Shown: positions 1-7,855, numbered from the stretch's first letter. The stretch: DNA of 10,811 nt from Rhodoferax sp. (GCA_021731215.1 JAKFXU010000357.1:1-10811), one strand, 5' to 3'. A program made the numbers and translations. Notes: generated by a model not told the origin, from the sequence alone.

Positions 1-700
1 GTATCTGGCCCGTCATGTTCACGTCCAAGTCGTGGGTGGGTTCGTCCGCCAGCAACAATTTGGGCTGACACGCCAACGCCATGGCGATCATGGCGCGCTG
101 GCGCTGGCCACCACTGAGCTGATGCGGATACGAGCGGGCGCGCCGCTGTGGCTCGGTGATGCCGGTTTCTGCGATCAAGCTGATGGCGGCCAGGGCGGCT
201 TGCGGACGTGTCAGACCCTGTTTTAGCTCCAGCACTTCGGCCACTTGATCACCGACCGTGAACAGCGGGTTGAGCGCGCTCATGGGTTCTTGAAAAATCA
301 TCGCAATGTCCTGCCCGCGGATGCCCCGCAGCGCACGCTCCGGCATCGAGAGCAGATCACCATGACCGAACAGGGCACTGCCGCTGATGTCCGCGTTTTG
401 CACCAGACGCAGCAGACTCAGGGCCGTCACCGTCTTGCCCGAGCCCGACTCGCCAACCAGCGCCAGTTTTTCACCCGTGGCAATGGAAAAATCGAGGCCG
501 TGCACCACCTCCTTGCCGGCAAATGACACGCGCAGGCCACGAACGGTCAATAACGGTGGAGGCGGAACAGCCCCCTCGGGGGGCAGCGCAGTACGCGCAG
601 CGACAAGCGTGGGGGTTAGTTCCGCCGACAGGCCGCCCTTAGGCGGAACAGCCCCCTCGGGGGGCAGCGCAGTACGCGCAGCGACAAGCGTGGGGGTCAT
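1..700 (-). CDS. yejF: YejF-type ABC transporter ATP-binding protein, first nucleotide-binding domain (3' end cut by window edge)
   Basis: ATPase subunit that powers the YejABEF oligopeptide importer at the inner face of the cytoplasmic membrane. 233 codons are visible. The E. coli protein has about 529 residues with two ATPase domains, so only the first is here. Visible motifs are Walker A GESGSGKT (residues 83-90), Q-loop FQEP (Q137), signature LSGGQ (195-199) and Walker B ending LLLADE (D219, E220). The start ATG (698-700) overlaps the yejE TGA as ATGA, with AAAGG about 7 nt upstream, so translation is probably coupled. Two things are odd. Residues 2-47 are a tandem duplication made by a DNA repeat, giving about 45 residues more than E. 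coli before the first strand (LLTVRGL, residue 50 on). The D-loop region reads DEPTHDLDV instead of the usual DEPTTALDV. Family assignment is firm from motifs plus gene order. Confidence 0.93.
   Translation of the reverse strand, partial: MTPTLVAARTALPPEGAVPPKGGLSAELTPTLVAARTALPPEGAVPPPPLLTVRGLRVSFAGKEVVHGLDFSIATGEKLALVGESGSGKTVTALSLLRLVQNADISGSALFGHGDLLSMPERALRGIRGQDIAMIFQEPMSALNPLFTVGDQVAEVLELKQGLTRPQAALAAISLIAETGITEPQRRARSYPHQLSGGQRQRAMIAMALACQPKLLLADEPTHDLDVNMTGQI
560..697. repeat. Two exact 57-bp direct repeats (560-616 and 641-697), period 81 bp, inside the yejF 5' end
   Basis: The two copies are identical over 57 bases and are separated by 24 bases. Each contains the hairpin core CCCCCTCGGGGGG. 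The 81-bp period is a multiple of three, so the yejF frame stays open. Each copy is read as the 19 residues TPTLVAARTALPPEGAVPP (2-20 and 29-47), with KGGLSAEL between them. The block begins directly after the ATG codon. The sequence style matches dispersed GC-rich intergenic repeats that I associate with Comamonadaceae; that link is from memory and was not searched. Confidence 0.92.
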
Positions 701-1731
701 CTCTCAGCCTTTCGCGGATCCAGCGCATCGCGCAGGGCGTCGCCCATGAAGGTCAGCAGCAGCAGCGTGAGCACCAGCACGGCAAAGGTGGAGAGCGAAA
801 TCCACCAGGCGTCGATATTGTTCTTGCCTTGCGACAGCAGTTCCCCCAGCGACGGGGTGCCGGGTGGCACGCCCAGGCCCAGAAAGTCGAGCGAGGTCAG
901 CGCCAGAATGGCCCCGCTCATGCGAAAGGGCAAGAACGTGACCACCGGCGTCAGGCTGTTGGGCAGCAAGTGGCGCCGGATGATTTGCCAGTTGCTCACG
1001 CCCAGCGCGCGTGCCGCACGTACGTAATCGAGTTGCCGGTTGCGCAGGAATTCGGCCCGCACGTAGTCCGACAAACCCATCCAGCCAAACAGGCTGAGCA
1101 GGATCAGCAACAGCGCCAGACTGGGGGCGAACACGGCGCTGAAGATGATCAGCAGGTACAACTCCGGCATGGCCCCCCAGACCTCGATGAAACGCTGAAA
1201 CGCCAGATCGGTCTTGCCGCCAAAAAAACCCTGAATCGCCCCGCTCAAGACGCCCAGCAGCGTGCCGGTGAAGGTCAGGGCCAATGCAAACAGCACGCTG
1301 ACGCGAAAACCATAAATGAGCTGGGCCAGCAGGTCGCGCCCGCGGTCATCGGTGCCCAACCAGTTGTCGCGGCTGGGCCGCGACGGGTTGGGCTCTTTGG
1401 CAAAGTAATTCAGCGTTTTGGGTCCGTAGGGGTTGGGCGCAAACAACGCCCAGTTGCCGGGCTGGGACAGGCGCTCGCGGATGAACGGGTCCAGATAGTC
1501 GGTGGGGGTATTGAAATCACCGCCAAAAGTCTTCTCCGAATAGTCCTTGACCAAGGGAAAGTAGATCGATCCCTGGTACTCGAGCACCAGCGGCCGGTCG
1601 TTGGAAATCAATTCGGCCAACAGGCTCAACGCCACCAGCGTGCAAAAGGCCAGCAGACTCCAATAGCCCAGACGGTTGCGCTTGAAGCGCAGCCAGGCGC
1701 GGCGCATGGGTGACATAGAAACGCCACTCAT
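697..1731 (-). CDS. yejE: YejE-type oligopeptide ABC transporter permease
   Basis: Inner-membrane permease of the YejABEF importer; it pairs with YejB to form the channel. It has 344 residues, close to the 341 of E. coli YejE. An N-terminal membrane segment lies at about 24-43, preceded by the family's RFKRNRLGYWSL-type start. A periplasmic stretch follows, with SNDRPL and WLGTDDRGRD (about 43-132). The core permease helices start at about 145. The EAA loop that contacts the ATPase is around 239-258 (ARALGVSNW...RRHLLPN), and the end is DALDPRKAER. The start at 1731 gives an N terminus one residue longer than E. coli ahead of the shared RF motif, but it lacks a clear ribosome-binding site. 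The in-frame ATG at codon 6, with GAGTGG upstream, is an alternative. The stop overlaps the yejF start by 4 bases. A 135-bp gap with a GC-rich hairpin separates it from yejB. Confidence 0.95.
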   Translation of the reverse strand: MSGVSMSPMRRAWLRFKRNRLGYWSLLAFCTLVALSLLAELISNDRPLVLEYQGSIYFPLVKDYSEKTFGGDFNTPTDYLDPFIRERLSQPGNWALFAPNPYGPKTLNYFAKEPNPSRPSRDNWLGTDDRGRDLLAQLIYGFRVSVLFALALTFTGTLLGVLSGAIQGFFGGKTDLAFQRFIEVWGAMPELYLLIIFSAVFAPSLALLLILLSLFGWMGLSDYVRAEFLRNRQLDYVRAARALGVSNWQIIRRHLLPNSLTPVVTFLPFRMSGAILALTSLDFLGLGVPPGTPSLGELLSQGKNNIDAWWISLSTFAVLVLTLLLLTFMGDALRDALDPRKAER

Positions 1732-1824
1732 GAAGAATGCGCAACAGCGGGCAAGAAAAGCGACGAAGGTAGGGGCATAGTCGAGAAACGCCGTGGAACC
1801 GGCTTTGCTGGGCCACTGGCGTTG

Positions 1825-1866
1825 CCCCCCCGTGGGGGGAGGCGGCCGCAGGCCGCTTCGGGGGGG
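1825..1866. repeat. GC-rich nested hairpin element in the yejB-yejE gap
   Basis: Seven C (1825-1831) are followed by GT and six G (1834-1839). Next comes a perfect hairpin GCGGCC-GCA-GGCCGC (1842-1856), then TTC and seven G (1860-1866). The G-run abuts the yejB stop codon. The C-run can pair with either G-run, so alternative folds are possible. It shares the C-run/G-run style of the yejF repeats but is a different sequence. It could act as a transcription attenuator or an mRNA-stability element inside the operon; this is inference. Confidence 0.75.
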
Positions 1867-2895
1867 TTAATCAAACTTGACACGCGGATCCACCCAGACG
1901 TAGGACAAGTCAGAAATCAGCTTGGTGACCAGGCCAATCAGCGTAAAGAAATACAGGGTGCCGAGCACCACCGGGTAGTCGCGCCGGATCACGCTCTCGT
2001 AGCTCAGCAGCCCGAGCCCGTCCAGCGAAAACAGGGTTTCGATCAGCAGCGAGCCGGTGAAGAAAGCGCCGATGAAGGCGGCCGGAAAGCCGGTAATGAT
2101 GGGAATCAGGGCATTGCGAAACACATGCTTCCACAGCACCTGGCGCTCATCGAGCCCCTTGGCCCGCGCCGTCACGACATACTGTTTGCGGATTTCTTCC
2201 AGAAACGCATTCTTGGTCAGCATGGTGGTGACGGCAAAACTGCCCAGCACCATGGCGGTCACCGGCATCGCAATGTGCCACAGGTAGTCCACCACGCGCG
2301 CGCCCCAGCTCAACTCATCCCAGTTGCTGGAGGTCAAACCGCGCAGCGGAAACCATTGCAGCTGGCCGCCAAAAATGACCAGCAGCGCCACCCCCAGCAC
2401 AAAACCGGGGATGGCATAGCCGACCAGCACCAGCAGCGTGGTGACCAAGTCGAAGCGCGAGCCGGCCCGCACCGCCTTGGCCACGCCCAGCGGCACCGCG
2501 ATCAGGTAACTGATGAAAAAAGTCCACAGTCCGAGGCTGATGGACACCGGCAACTTTTCCCACAGCAACTGGGAAACGTCCTTGTTCTGGAAAAAACTTC
2601 TGCCTAAATCAAAGCGTGCAAATTGCCCCAGCATTTGAAAGAAGCGCTCATGGGCGGGCTTGTCAAAGCCATACAAGGCCTTGATCTGCTCAAGCCGCTT
2701 CGGGTCAACACCTTGGGCGCCGCGATAGCTCAAGCCACCGCCCTCGGCACTGCTGCCCCGGCCCGCCTTGGCCTCGGCCATGTACTGTTCGACCGGGCCG
2801 CCCGGCACGAACTGGATCACCACAAAGGTAAGCAGCAGCACCCCAAACAGCGTGGGCACCATCAGCAACAGTCGTTTAAGGATGTAGGCCAGCAT
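1867..2895 (-). CDS. yejB: YejB-type oligopeptide ABC transporter permease
   Basis: Inner-membrane permease, partner of YejE in the YejABEF importer. It has 342 residues; E. coli YejB has 364. It begins with MLAYILKRLLLMVPTLFGVL, a membrane helix (about 9-28) ending in the FVPGGPVEQ motif typical of DppB/OppB-type permeases. Further membrane helices lie at about 119-138, 152-175, 208-226, 262-285 and 307-330. The EAA loop is at about 242-261 (TARAKGLDER...KHVFRN), and the end is VDPRVKFD. The start lies 3 bases after the yejA stop. The nearest purine-rich stretch (GGTGGG) is about 13 bases upstream, so translation probably relies on coupling to yejA. Motifs and context make the assignment firm. 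Confidence 0.95.
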   Translation of the reverse strand: MLAYILKRLLLMVPTLFGVLLLTFVVIQFVPGGPVEQYMAEAKAGRGSSAEGGGLSYRGAQGVDPKRLEQIKALYGFDKPAHERFFQMLGQFARFDLGRSFFQNKDVSQLLWEKLPVSISLGLWTFFISYLIAVPLGVAKAVRAGSRFDLVTTLLVLVGYAIPGFVLGVALLVIFGGQLQWFPLRGLTSSNWDELSWGARVVDYLWHIAMPVTAMVLGSFAVTTMLTKNAFLEEIRKQYVVTARAKGLDERQVLWKHVFRNALIPIITGFPAAFIGAFFTGSLLIETLFSLDGLGLLSYESVIRRDYPVVLGTLYFFTLIGLVTKLISDLSYVWVDPRVKFD

Positions 2896-2898
2896 GGT

Positions 2899-4695
2899 CT
2901 ATTTGGCCCACCAGGTGTCGATCGCCCAAGTCTCGCCCTGCGCGTAGGACGGCATGAGCTCGGGTTTGGCGATGCGCCAGCTGTTGTACACCATGCGGTG
3001 GGTGCCGGCCGTCCATTGGGGGACGAGCAGATGGCTGTGGCTGATGACGCGCTCCAGCGCACGACAAGCGGGCAACAGCTCGGCCTTGCTTTTGGCACGC
3101 GTCATGGCCTGAATCAAGGCATCGATCGCCGCGCTCTTGACGCCCGACAGGTTGCCGGAGTCTTCCTGGTCGGCCGCCTTGGAGCCAAACATGTCGGCAT
3201 ACTCCTGCCCCGGGTTATGCGTGCCGCCATAGGCCAATGAGGTGATGTCGAACTCAAACTTCTGCAGTCGCTGCTGGTACAGGGCAAAGTCCACCGGGCG
3301 AAAGTTCAGCGCGATACCGAGTTTTTCGAGATTGCGCGCCCAGGGCGTGACCACGCGTGCACCGCCTTCGTTGCTATCGAGGTATTCAATTTCAAAGGCC
3401 TGGCCCTGGGCGTTGCGCAGGGCGCCATCACGCACCTCCCAGCCGGCGGCCTTGAGCAAGGCTTGCGCCTGGCGCAGGTTGGCCCGCAGCGAGGCGTCGC
3501 CATCGGTGCGAGGTGAAATCGCCATGGGACCAAAAGCAGCCGCTGGAATAGCTTGGCGCCAGGGTTCCATCAAAGCGAGTTCCTGCGGGCCTGGCACACC
3601 GGTGGCCTGACAATCGGTGTTGCCGAACAAACCAGTGACCCGCTGATACGAGTTGTAGAACATCTGGCGGTTCATCCACTCGTAATCCAGCGCCAGCCCG
3701 AGCGCCTGGCGCACCCGCACGTCCTTGAAGTTGTCGCGCCGGGTATTGAGCACGTAGCTCTGAAAGCCCGACGGCAAACGGTGCTTGAACTCGGTCTTGA
3801 CCAGTTCCCCCGTGTCAAATCGCTTGCCGCTGACCCGGCGCGCCCAGTCGCCGGCCGAAAAAAACCGCATCAAATCAAACTCACCGGCCTTGAGGGCCTC
3901 CAGCCGGGCCGTGTTGTCCTTGTAGATTTTGACGGTGATGCGCTCGAAGTTGTGGCTGCCGCGCTTCACATTCAGGTCTTTCGCCCAGTAGTTGGGGTCA
4001 CGCACATAGGTGATGTCCTTGCCAAACCGGACCGGGCCAATTTTGTAGGGTCCGCTGCCGATCGGGATGTCGGTCACCACCTGGTCAAATGGTTTTGCTT
4101 TTCCGTTCTCCATGCCCCATGCACGGCTGAACACCGGCAGGCCACCCACCGTCAGCGGCAGTTCCCGGTTGGGCTTCTTGAAACGGTAACGCAGGGTGCG
4201 CTGATCCAGCACATCGAGCCCGGCCACCTCTTCGAGCAAACTCTTGTACGACGGCGAGGTGTGGGGCCCCACCAGGGTGTCAAAACTGTGCTTCACATCG
4301 GCTGCCAGCACCGGGTCGCCATTGTGAAAACGCGCCTGCGGCGCCAAGCGAAAGGTCGCGCTCAGGCCATCGGCCGCCACCTCGACATCACTGGCCAGCA
4401 GGCCATAGCCCGATGCGGTTTCATCCAGCGAGCCGGTCAGCAGCGAGTCAAACATCAAGTCCGTCAAGTAGGCCGGGGCGGAGCCCTTGATCGTGAACGG
4501 GTTGTACTTGTCAAAAGTGGACACCCGCAGATTGCTGACCAGGCGCAATTCGCCGCCCTTGGGCGCATTCGGGTTGACGTAATCAAAGTACGCAAAATCG
4601 GCCGCGTACTTCAGGTCTCCCCATAGCGCGTAACCATGCGCCGCCCATAACGGACAGGAAACTCCCCACAGCCACAAAAACAGCAGACTTCGCAT
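2899..4695 (-). CDS. yejA: YejA-type periplasmic oligopeptide-binding protein (family 5 solute-binding protein)
   Basis: Captures peptides in the periplasm and delivers them to YejB/YejE; the E. coli system also takes up microcin C. It has 598 residues against 604 in E. coli. It starts with a short Sec signal peptide (residues 1 to about 18; hydrophobic LLFLWLWGV, probable cleavage near LWA/AHG). The family hallmark YFDYVNPNAPKGG is at 36-48, followed by family 5 motifs such as ARFHNGDPV, SGPYKI, DPNYWAKDLNV and VRQALGLALDYEWMN. It ends with AIDTWWAK, similar to the GIDTWWYD segment of E. coli YejA. It is the first gene of the operon, divergent from fabI. No good ribosome-binding site is seen before the ATG at 4695, yet the start fits the signal peptide. 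Cys14 is not in a valid lipobox, so a soluble periplasmic form is expected. Confidence 0.95.
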   Translation of the reverse strand: MRSLLFLWLWGVSCPLWAAHGYALWGDLKYAADFAYFDYVNPNAPKGGELRLVSNLRVSTFDKYNPFTIKGSAPAYLTDLMFDSLLTGSLDETASGYGLLASDVEVAADGLSATFRLAPQARFHNGDPVLAADVKHSFDTLVGPHTSPSYKSLLEEVAGLDVLDQRTLRYRFKKPNRELPLTVGGLPVFSRAWGMENGKAKPFDQVVTDIPIGSGPYKIGPVRFGKDITYVRDPNYWAKDLNVKRGSHNFERITVKIYKDNTARLEALKAGEFDLMRFFSAGDWARRVSGKRFDTGELVKTEFKHRLPSGFQSYVLNTRRDNFKDVRVRQALGLALDYEWMNRQMFYNSYQRVTGLFGNTDCQATGVPGPQELALMEPWRQAIPAAAFGPMAISPRTDGDASLRANLRQAQALLKAAGWEVRDGALRNAQGQAFEIEYLDSNEGGARVVTPWARNLEKLGIALNFRPVDFALYQQRLQKFEFDITSLAYGGTHNPGQEYADMFGSKAADQEDSGNLSGVKSAAIDALIQAMTRAKSKAELLPACRALERVISHSHLLVPQWTAGTHRMVYNSWRIAKPELMPSYAQGETWAIDTWWAK

Positions 4696-4765
4696 GCGAC
4701 AATTCTGCCCTAACTGCTGTTGCCAATACGGCGGCGCTTCACCTGCCTATTCTTAAGAGGACGCT
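4696..4765. promoter_or_regulatory. Divergent yejA/fabI control region
   Basis: These 70 bases must carry the promoters of both divergent genes unless promoters lie inside the genes. On the plus strand TTGCCA (4720-4725) and TATTCT (4748-4753) resemble -35/-10 boxes, but their 22-bp spacing is poor. On the minus strand TTGGCA overlaps the same place. No convincing sigma-70 promoter could be fixed. A clear ribosome-binding site AAGAGGA (4755-4761) precedes fabI. Confidence 0.45.
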
Positions 4766-5560
4766 ATGGGATTCCTGACAGGAAAAAAATTACTGATCAC
4801 CGGTGTTTTATCGACCCGCTCGATTGCCTACGGCATCGCGAAAGCCTGCCACGAGCAGGGGGCCGAATTGGCTTTCAGCTACGTTGGGGAGCGTTTCAAG
4901 GAGCGCATTACGGAGTTCGCGGCGGATTTCGATTCCACCCTGATATTTGACTGCGATGTCGCTGACGACGCGCAGATTGAAAAACTGTTCACCGACTTGT
5001 CGGCCCACTGGCCGAAATTTGATGGCTTTGTTCACAGCATTGGCTACGCGCCACGCGAAGCCATCGCCGGCAATTTCCTCGATGGGCTGACACGTGAAAA
5101 CTTCAGAATCGCCCATGACATCAGCGCCTACAGCTTTCCGGCCATGGCCAAGGCGGCCCTGCCCTACCTCAACGACAAGGCGTCCTTGCTGACGCTGACC
5201 TATCTGGGCGGCGTGCGCGTGGTGCCGAGTTACAACACCATGGGGCTGGCCAAGGCGTCGCTGGAATCTTCGGTGCGTTACCTGGCCGACGCCATCGGGC
5301 CACGCGGCATGCGCGTCAATGGCTTGAGCGCCGGCGCCATCAAGACGCTGGCCGCCAGCGGCATCAAGGATTTCGGCCGCCTGCTGGCCATTTCAGCCAG
5401 CGCCTCACCGCTCAAACGCAACGTCACGATTGAAGAGGTCGGCAATGTCGCCGCCTTCTTGCTGAGCGATCTGGCCTCGGGCATGACGGGCCAGATTTCC
5501 TATGTGGACTGCGGCGTCAGCCAGACCGCCGTGGCCGTGGTGGAGTCGCCGCAGGCTTGA
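4766..5560 (+). CDS. fabI: Enoyl-[acyl-carrier-protein] reductase (NADH) FabI
   Basis: Catalyses the last reductive step of each fatty-acid elongation cycle in the cytoplasm, reducing enoyl-ACP with NADH. It has 264 residues (E. coli 262). It shows the short-chain dehydrogenase fold with an N-terminal cofactor-binding segment GKKLLITGVLSTRSIAYGIA. The FabI catalytic set falls at the same numbers as in E. coli: Tyr146 (TYLGG), Tyr156 and Lys163 (SYNTMGLAK). The motif HSIGYAP is at 90-96. Gly93, Met159 and Phe203, positions whose changes give triclosan resistance in E. coli FabI, all keep the wild-type residue, so an inhibitor-sensitive enzyme is expected. AAGAGGA with a 4-5 base spacer fixes the start. 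The stop lies 6 bases from the convergent decarboxylase stop with no visible terminator. Confidence 0.97.
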   Translation: MGFLTGKKLLITGVLSTRSIAYGIAKACHEQGAELAFSYVGERFKERITEFAADFDSTLIFDCDVADDAQIEKLFTDLSAHWPKFDGFVHSIGYAPREAIAGNFLDGLTRENFRIAHDISAYSFPAMAKAALPYLNDKASLLTLTYLGGVRVVPSYNTMGLAKASLESSVRYLADAIGPRGMRVNGLSAGAIKTLAASGIKDFGRLLAISASASPLKRNVTIEEVGNVAAFLLSDLASGMTGQISYVDCGVSQTAVAVVESPQA

Positions 5561-5566
5561 CCAGCG

Positions 5567-7855
5567 TCAGGCCCGCACGCAGTCCGCGTAGTAATGGGTT
5601 TTGCCGTCCGCTCCTTGCTCTTCCACCAGTCCATGAATGTCGGTCTCGAAGCCCGGGCATTGGGCATTGAACTCGCGTGAGAACTTGAGGTAATCCACAA
5701 TCTTCTTGTTGAAGACTTCACCGGGGATCAACAAGGGAATGCCCGGTGGGTAAGGCGTCACCAGTCCGACCGTGACGCGGCCTTCCAGGTGGTCAATCTC
5801 GACCCGCTCGGTCTTGCGCAGCGCAATGTGGGCATAGGCAGCGCTGGGTTTCATCGCCGGCGTCAGGTCGCTCAAGTACATGTCGGTTGTCAGTCGCGCG
5901 ATGTCGTATTTGGCGTAGAGCTGGTGCACGTGCTGGCACAGGTCGGCCAAGCCCATCTCTTCGTATTTGGGGTACTTCTGGCAAAACTCGGGCAGGATGC
6001 GCCACATCGGCTGGTTCTTGGCGTAGTCGTCCTTGAACTGCTGCAAGGCGGTCAGCATGCTGTTCCAGCGGCCCTTGGTGATGCCGATGGTGAACATGAT
6101 GAAAAAGCTGTACAAGCCGGTTTTCTCGACCACCACCCCATGCTCGGCCAGGAACTTGGTCACGATGCTGGCCGGAATGCCGGTCTTGGCGAACTTGCCG
6201 TTCAGGTCCATGCCGGGCGTCACGATGGTGGACTTGATCGGATCCAGCATATTGAAGCCGGTTGCCATCTTGCCAAAACCATGCCAGTTCACGCCCGCCT
6301 TGGCCTTGGCCGATTCACCTTTGATGATCCAGTTGTCGGCGCGACCAATGCCCTCGTCCACCAGCTTGTCCGGGCCCCACACCTTGAACCACCAGTCGGC
6401 GCCGTACTCCTCATCGACCTTGCGCATGGCACGGCGGAAATTCAGCGCTTCGGCAATACTTTCCTCGACCAGCGCCGTTCCCCCGGGCGGCTCCATCATG
6501 GCCGCCGCCACATCGCAACTGGCAATGATGCTGTACTGCGGGCTGGTGCTGGTGTGCATCAGATAGGCCTCGTTGAAGAGGTGCTTGTCGAGCTTGACGG
6601 TTTGCGAATCCTGCACCAACACATGGCTGGCCTGGCTGATGCCGGCCAGCAGTTTGTGAATCGATTGGGTGGCGTACACCATGGCGTGTTGGGGTCGCGT
6701 ACGCTTTTTACCCATGGCATGGTAGGTGCCGTAGAACGGGTGAAACGCGGCGTGCGGCAACCAGGCTTCATCAAAGTGGATGTTCTCCACGTAGCCGTCT
6801 AGCATGTTTTTGACGGTCTCTGTGTTGTACAGCACGCCGTCGTAGGTTGATTGTGTCAGGGTCAGCACCCGGGGCTTGATCTTGCTGGCGTCCGCACCTT
6901 GCAGGTGCGCCCGAATCAGCGGGTTGGCCATGATCTTGGCCTTGATCGCGGCCGGTTCGAACTCGCTTTTGGGGATGGGACCGATGATGCCGAAGTGATT
7001 GCGCGTGGGCTTCAAGAACACCGGAATGGCCCCGGTCATGATGATCGAGTGCAGGATCGACACATGGCAATTGCGATCCACCACCACCACGTCATTGGGC
7101 GCGACCGTGTGGTGCCACACCATTTTGTTGCTGGTGCTGGTGCCATTGGTGACGAAAAAGCAGTGATCGGCATTGAAGATGCGCGCGGCATTGCGTTCAC
7201 TCTTGCCAATGGCGCCGTCATGGTCCAGCAGTTGACCGAGTTCTTCGACGGCGTTGCAGACGTCGGCGCGCAGCATGTTCTCGCCATAGAACTGGTGGTA
7301 CATTTGCCCGACCGGACTCTTCAGAAAGGCGACGCCGCCGGAGTGCCCGGGACAGTGCCATGAATAGGAGCCGTTCTCGGCATAGTCGAGCAAGGCCTTG
7401 AAGAAAGGCGGTTGCACGCCCTCCAGGTAGCTTTTGGCTTCGCGAATGATGTGGCGCGCCACGAACTCGGGCGTGTCCTCGAACATGTGAATGAAGCCAT
7501 GCAGCTCGCGCAGGATGTCGTTGGGCAGATGGCGCGAGGTCTTGGTTTCGCCGTAGATGTAAATGGGCACATCGAGGTTCTTGCGCCGTACCTCTTCAAT
7601 GAAATGGCGCAGACCCAACACCGCCGGGTCCAGATCCGGGCCGGGTGTGAACTCCTCATCGTCAATTGACAAAATAAAAGCGCTGGCACGGCTTTGCTGC
7701 TGCGCAAACTGGCTCAGGTCACCGTAGCTGGTGACGCCAAGTACTTCGAGTCCTTCTGATTCAATCGCCTGGGCCAGCGCCCGAATACCCAGACCGGAGG
7801 TATTTTCAGAGCGAAAATCTTCGTCGATGATGACAATAGGAAAGCGAAATTTCAT
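5567..7855 (-). CDS. PLP-dependent lysine/arginine/ornithine decarboxylase, LdcA/AdiA type
   Basis: Fold-type I pyridoxal-phosphate enzyme that decarboxylates a basic amino acid to cadaverine, agmatine or putrescine in the cytoplasm; the substrate cannot be fixed from sequence. It has 762 residues. The N-terminal receiver-like wing domain (about 1-130) starts FPIVIIDEDF. The catalytic domain carries SWHCPGHSGGVAF (165-177), NGTSTSNK (237-244), DRNCH (260-264), HFDEAW (360-365, Asp362 for the cofactor ring nitrogen) and SIHKLLAGISQAS, with Lys401 the probable cofactor lysine. The C-terminal domain includes PYPPGIPLLIPGE. Similarity, recalled from memory, is closest to Pseudomonas aeruginosa lysine decarboxylase LdcA (NYSWHTPGH, FNEAFMMHISTSPQY). 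GGAG 6 bases before the ATG fixes the start. Val265 replaces the lysine of the usual DRNCHKS motif. A role in polyamine supply or acid stress is inference. Confidence 0.93.
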   Translation of the reverse strand: MKFRFPIVIIDEDFRSENTSGLGIRALAQAIESEGLEVLGVTSYGDLSQFAQQQSRASAFILSIDDEEFTPGPDLDPAVLGLRHFIEEVRRKNLDVPIYIYGETKTSRHLPNDILRELHGFIHMFEDTPEFVARHIIREAKSYLEGVQPPFFKALLDYAENGSYSWHCPGHSGGVAFLKSPVGQMYHQFYGENMLRADVCNAVEELGQLLDHDGAIGKSERNAARIFNADHCFFVTNGTSTSNKMVWHHTVAPNDVVVVDRNCHVSILHSIIMTGAIPVFLKPTRNHFGIIGPIPKSEFEPAAIKAKIMANPLIRAHLQGADASKIKPRVLTLTQSTYDGVLYNTETVKNMLDGYVENIHFDEAWLPHAAFHPFYGTYHAMGKKRTRPQHAMVYATQSIHKLLAGISQASHVLVQDSQTVKLDKHLFNEAYLMHTSTSPQYSIIASCDVAAAMMEPPGGTALVEESIAEALNFRRAMRKVDEEYGADWWFKVWGPDKLVDEGIGRADNWIIKGESAKAKAGVNWHGFGKMATGFNMLDPIKSTIVTPGMDLNGKFAKTGIPASIVTKFLAEHGVVVEKTGLYSFFIMFTIGITKGRWNSMLTALQQFKDDYAKNQPMWRILPEFCQKYPKYEEMGLADLCQHVHQLYAKYDIARLTTDMYLSDLTPAMKPSAAYAHIALRKTERVEIDHLEGRVTVGLVTPYPPGIPLLIPGEVFNKKIVDYLKFSREFNAQCPGFETDIHGLVEEQGADGKTHYYADCVRA

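Noticed and set aside
560..697. CRISPR-like direct repeats
   Set aside because: There are only two units with a 24-bp spacer, inside a translated reading frame and with no cas genes; the core is a C-run/G-run hairpin as in dispersed intergenic repeats.
829..1713. Long open plus-strand frame opposite yejE (others at 1822-2607, 3553-4626 and 5789-6802)
   Set aside because: These lie antisense to well-recognised genes. Their compositions are Gln/Arg/His-rich and low in recognisable motifs, as expected for the complementary strand of GC-rich coding DNA.
4640..4695. Lipoprotein signal in YejA at Cys14
   Set aside because: The residues before the cysteine (GVS) lack the Leu/Val-like residue needed at -3, and a normal Sec cleavage site follows at about residue 18.
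4690..4699. Palindrome TCGCATGCGA over the yejA start codon
   Set aside because: A ten-base palindrome of this kind is expected by chance in GC-rich DNA, and there is no extended symmetry or second copy nearby.
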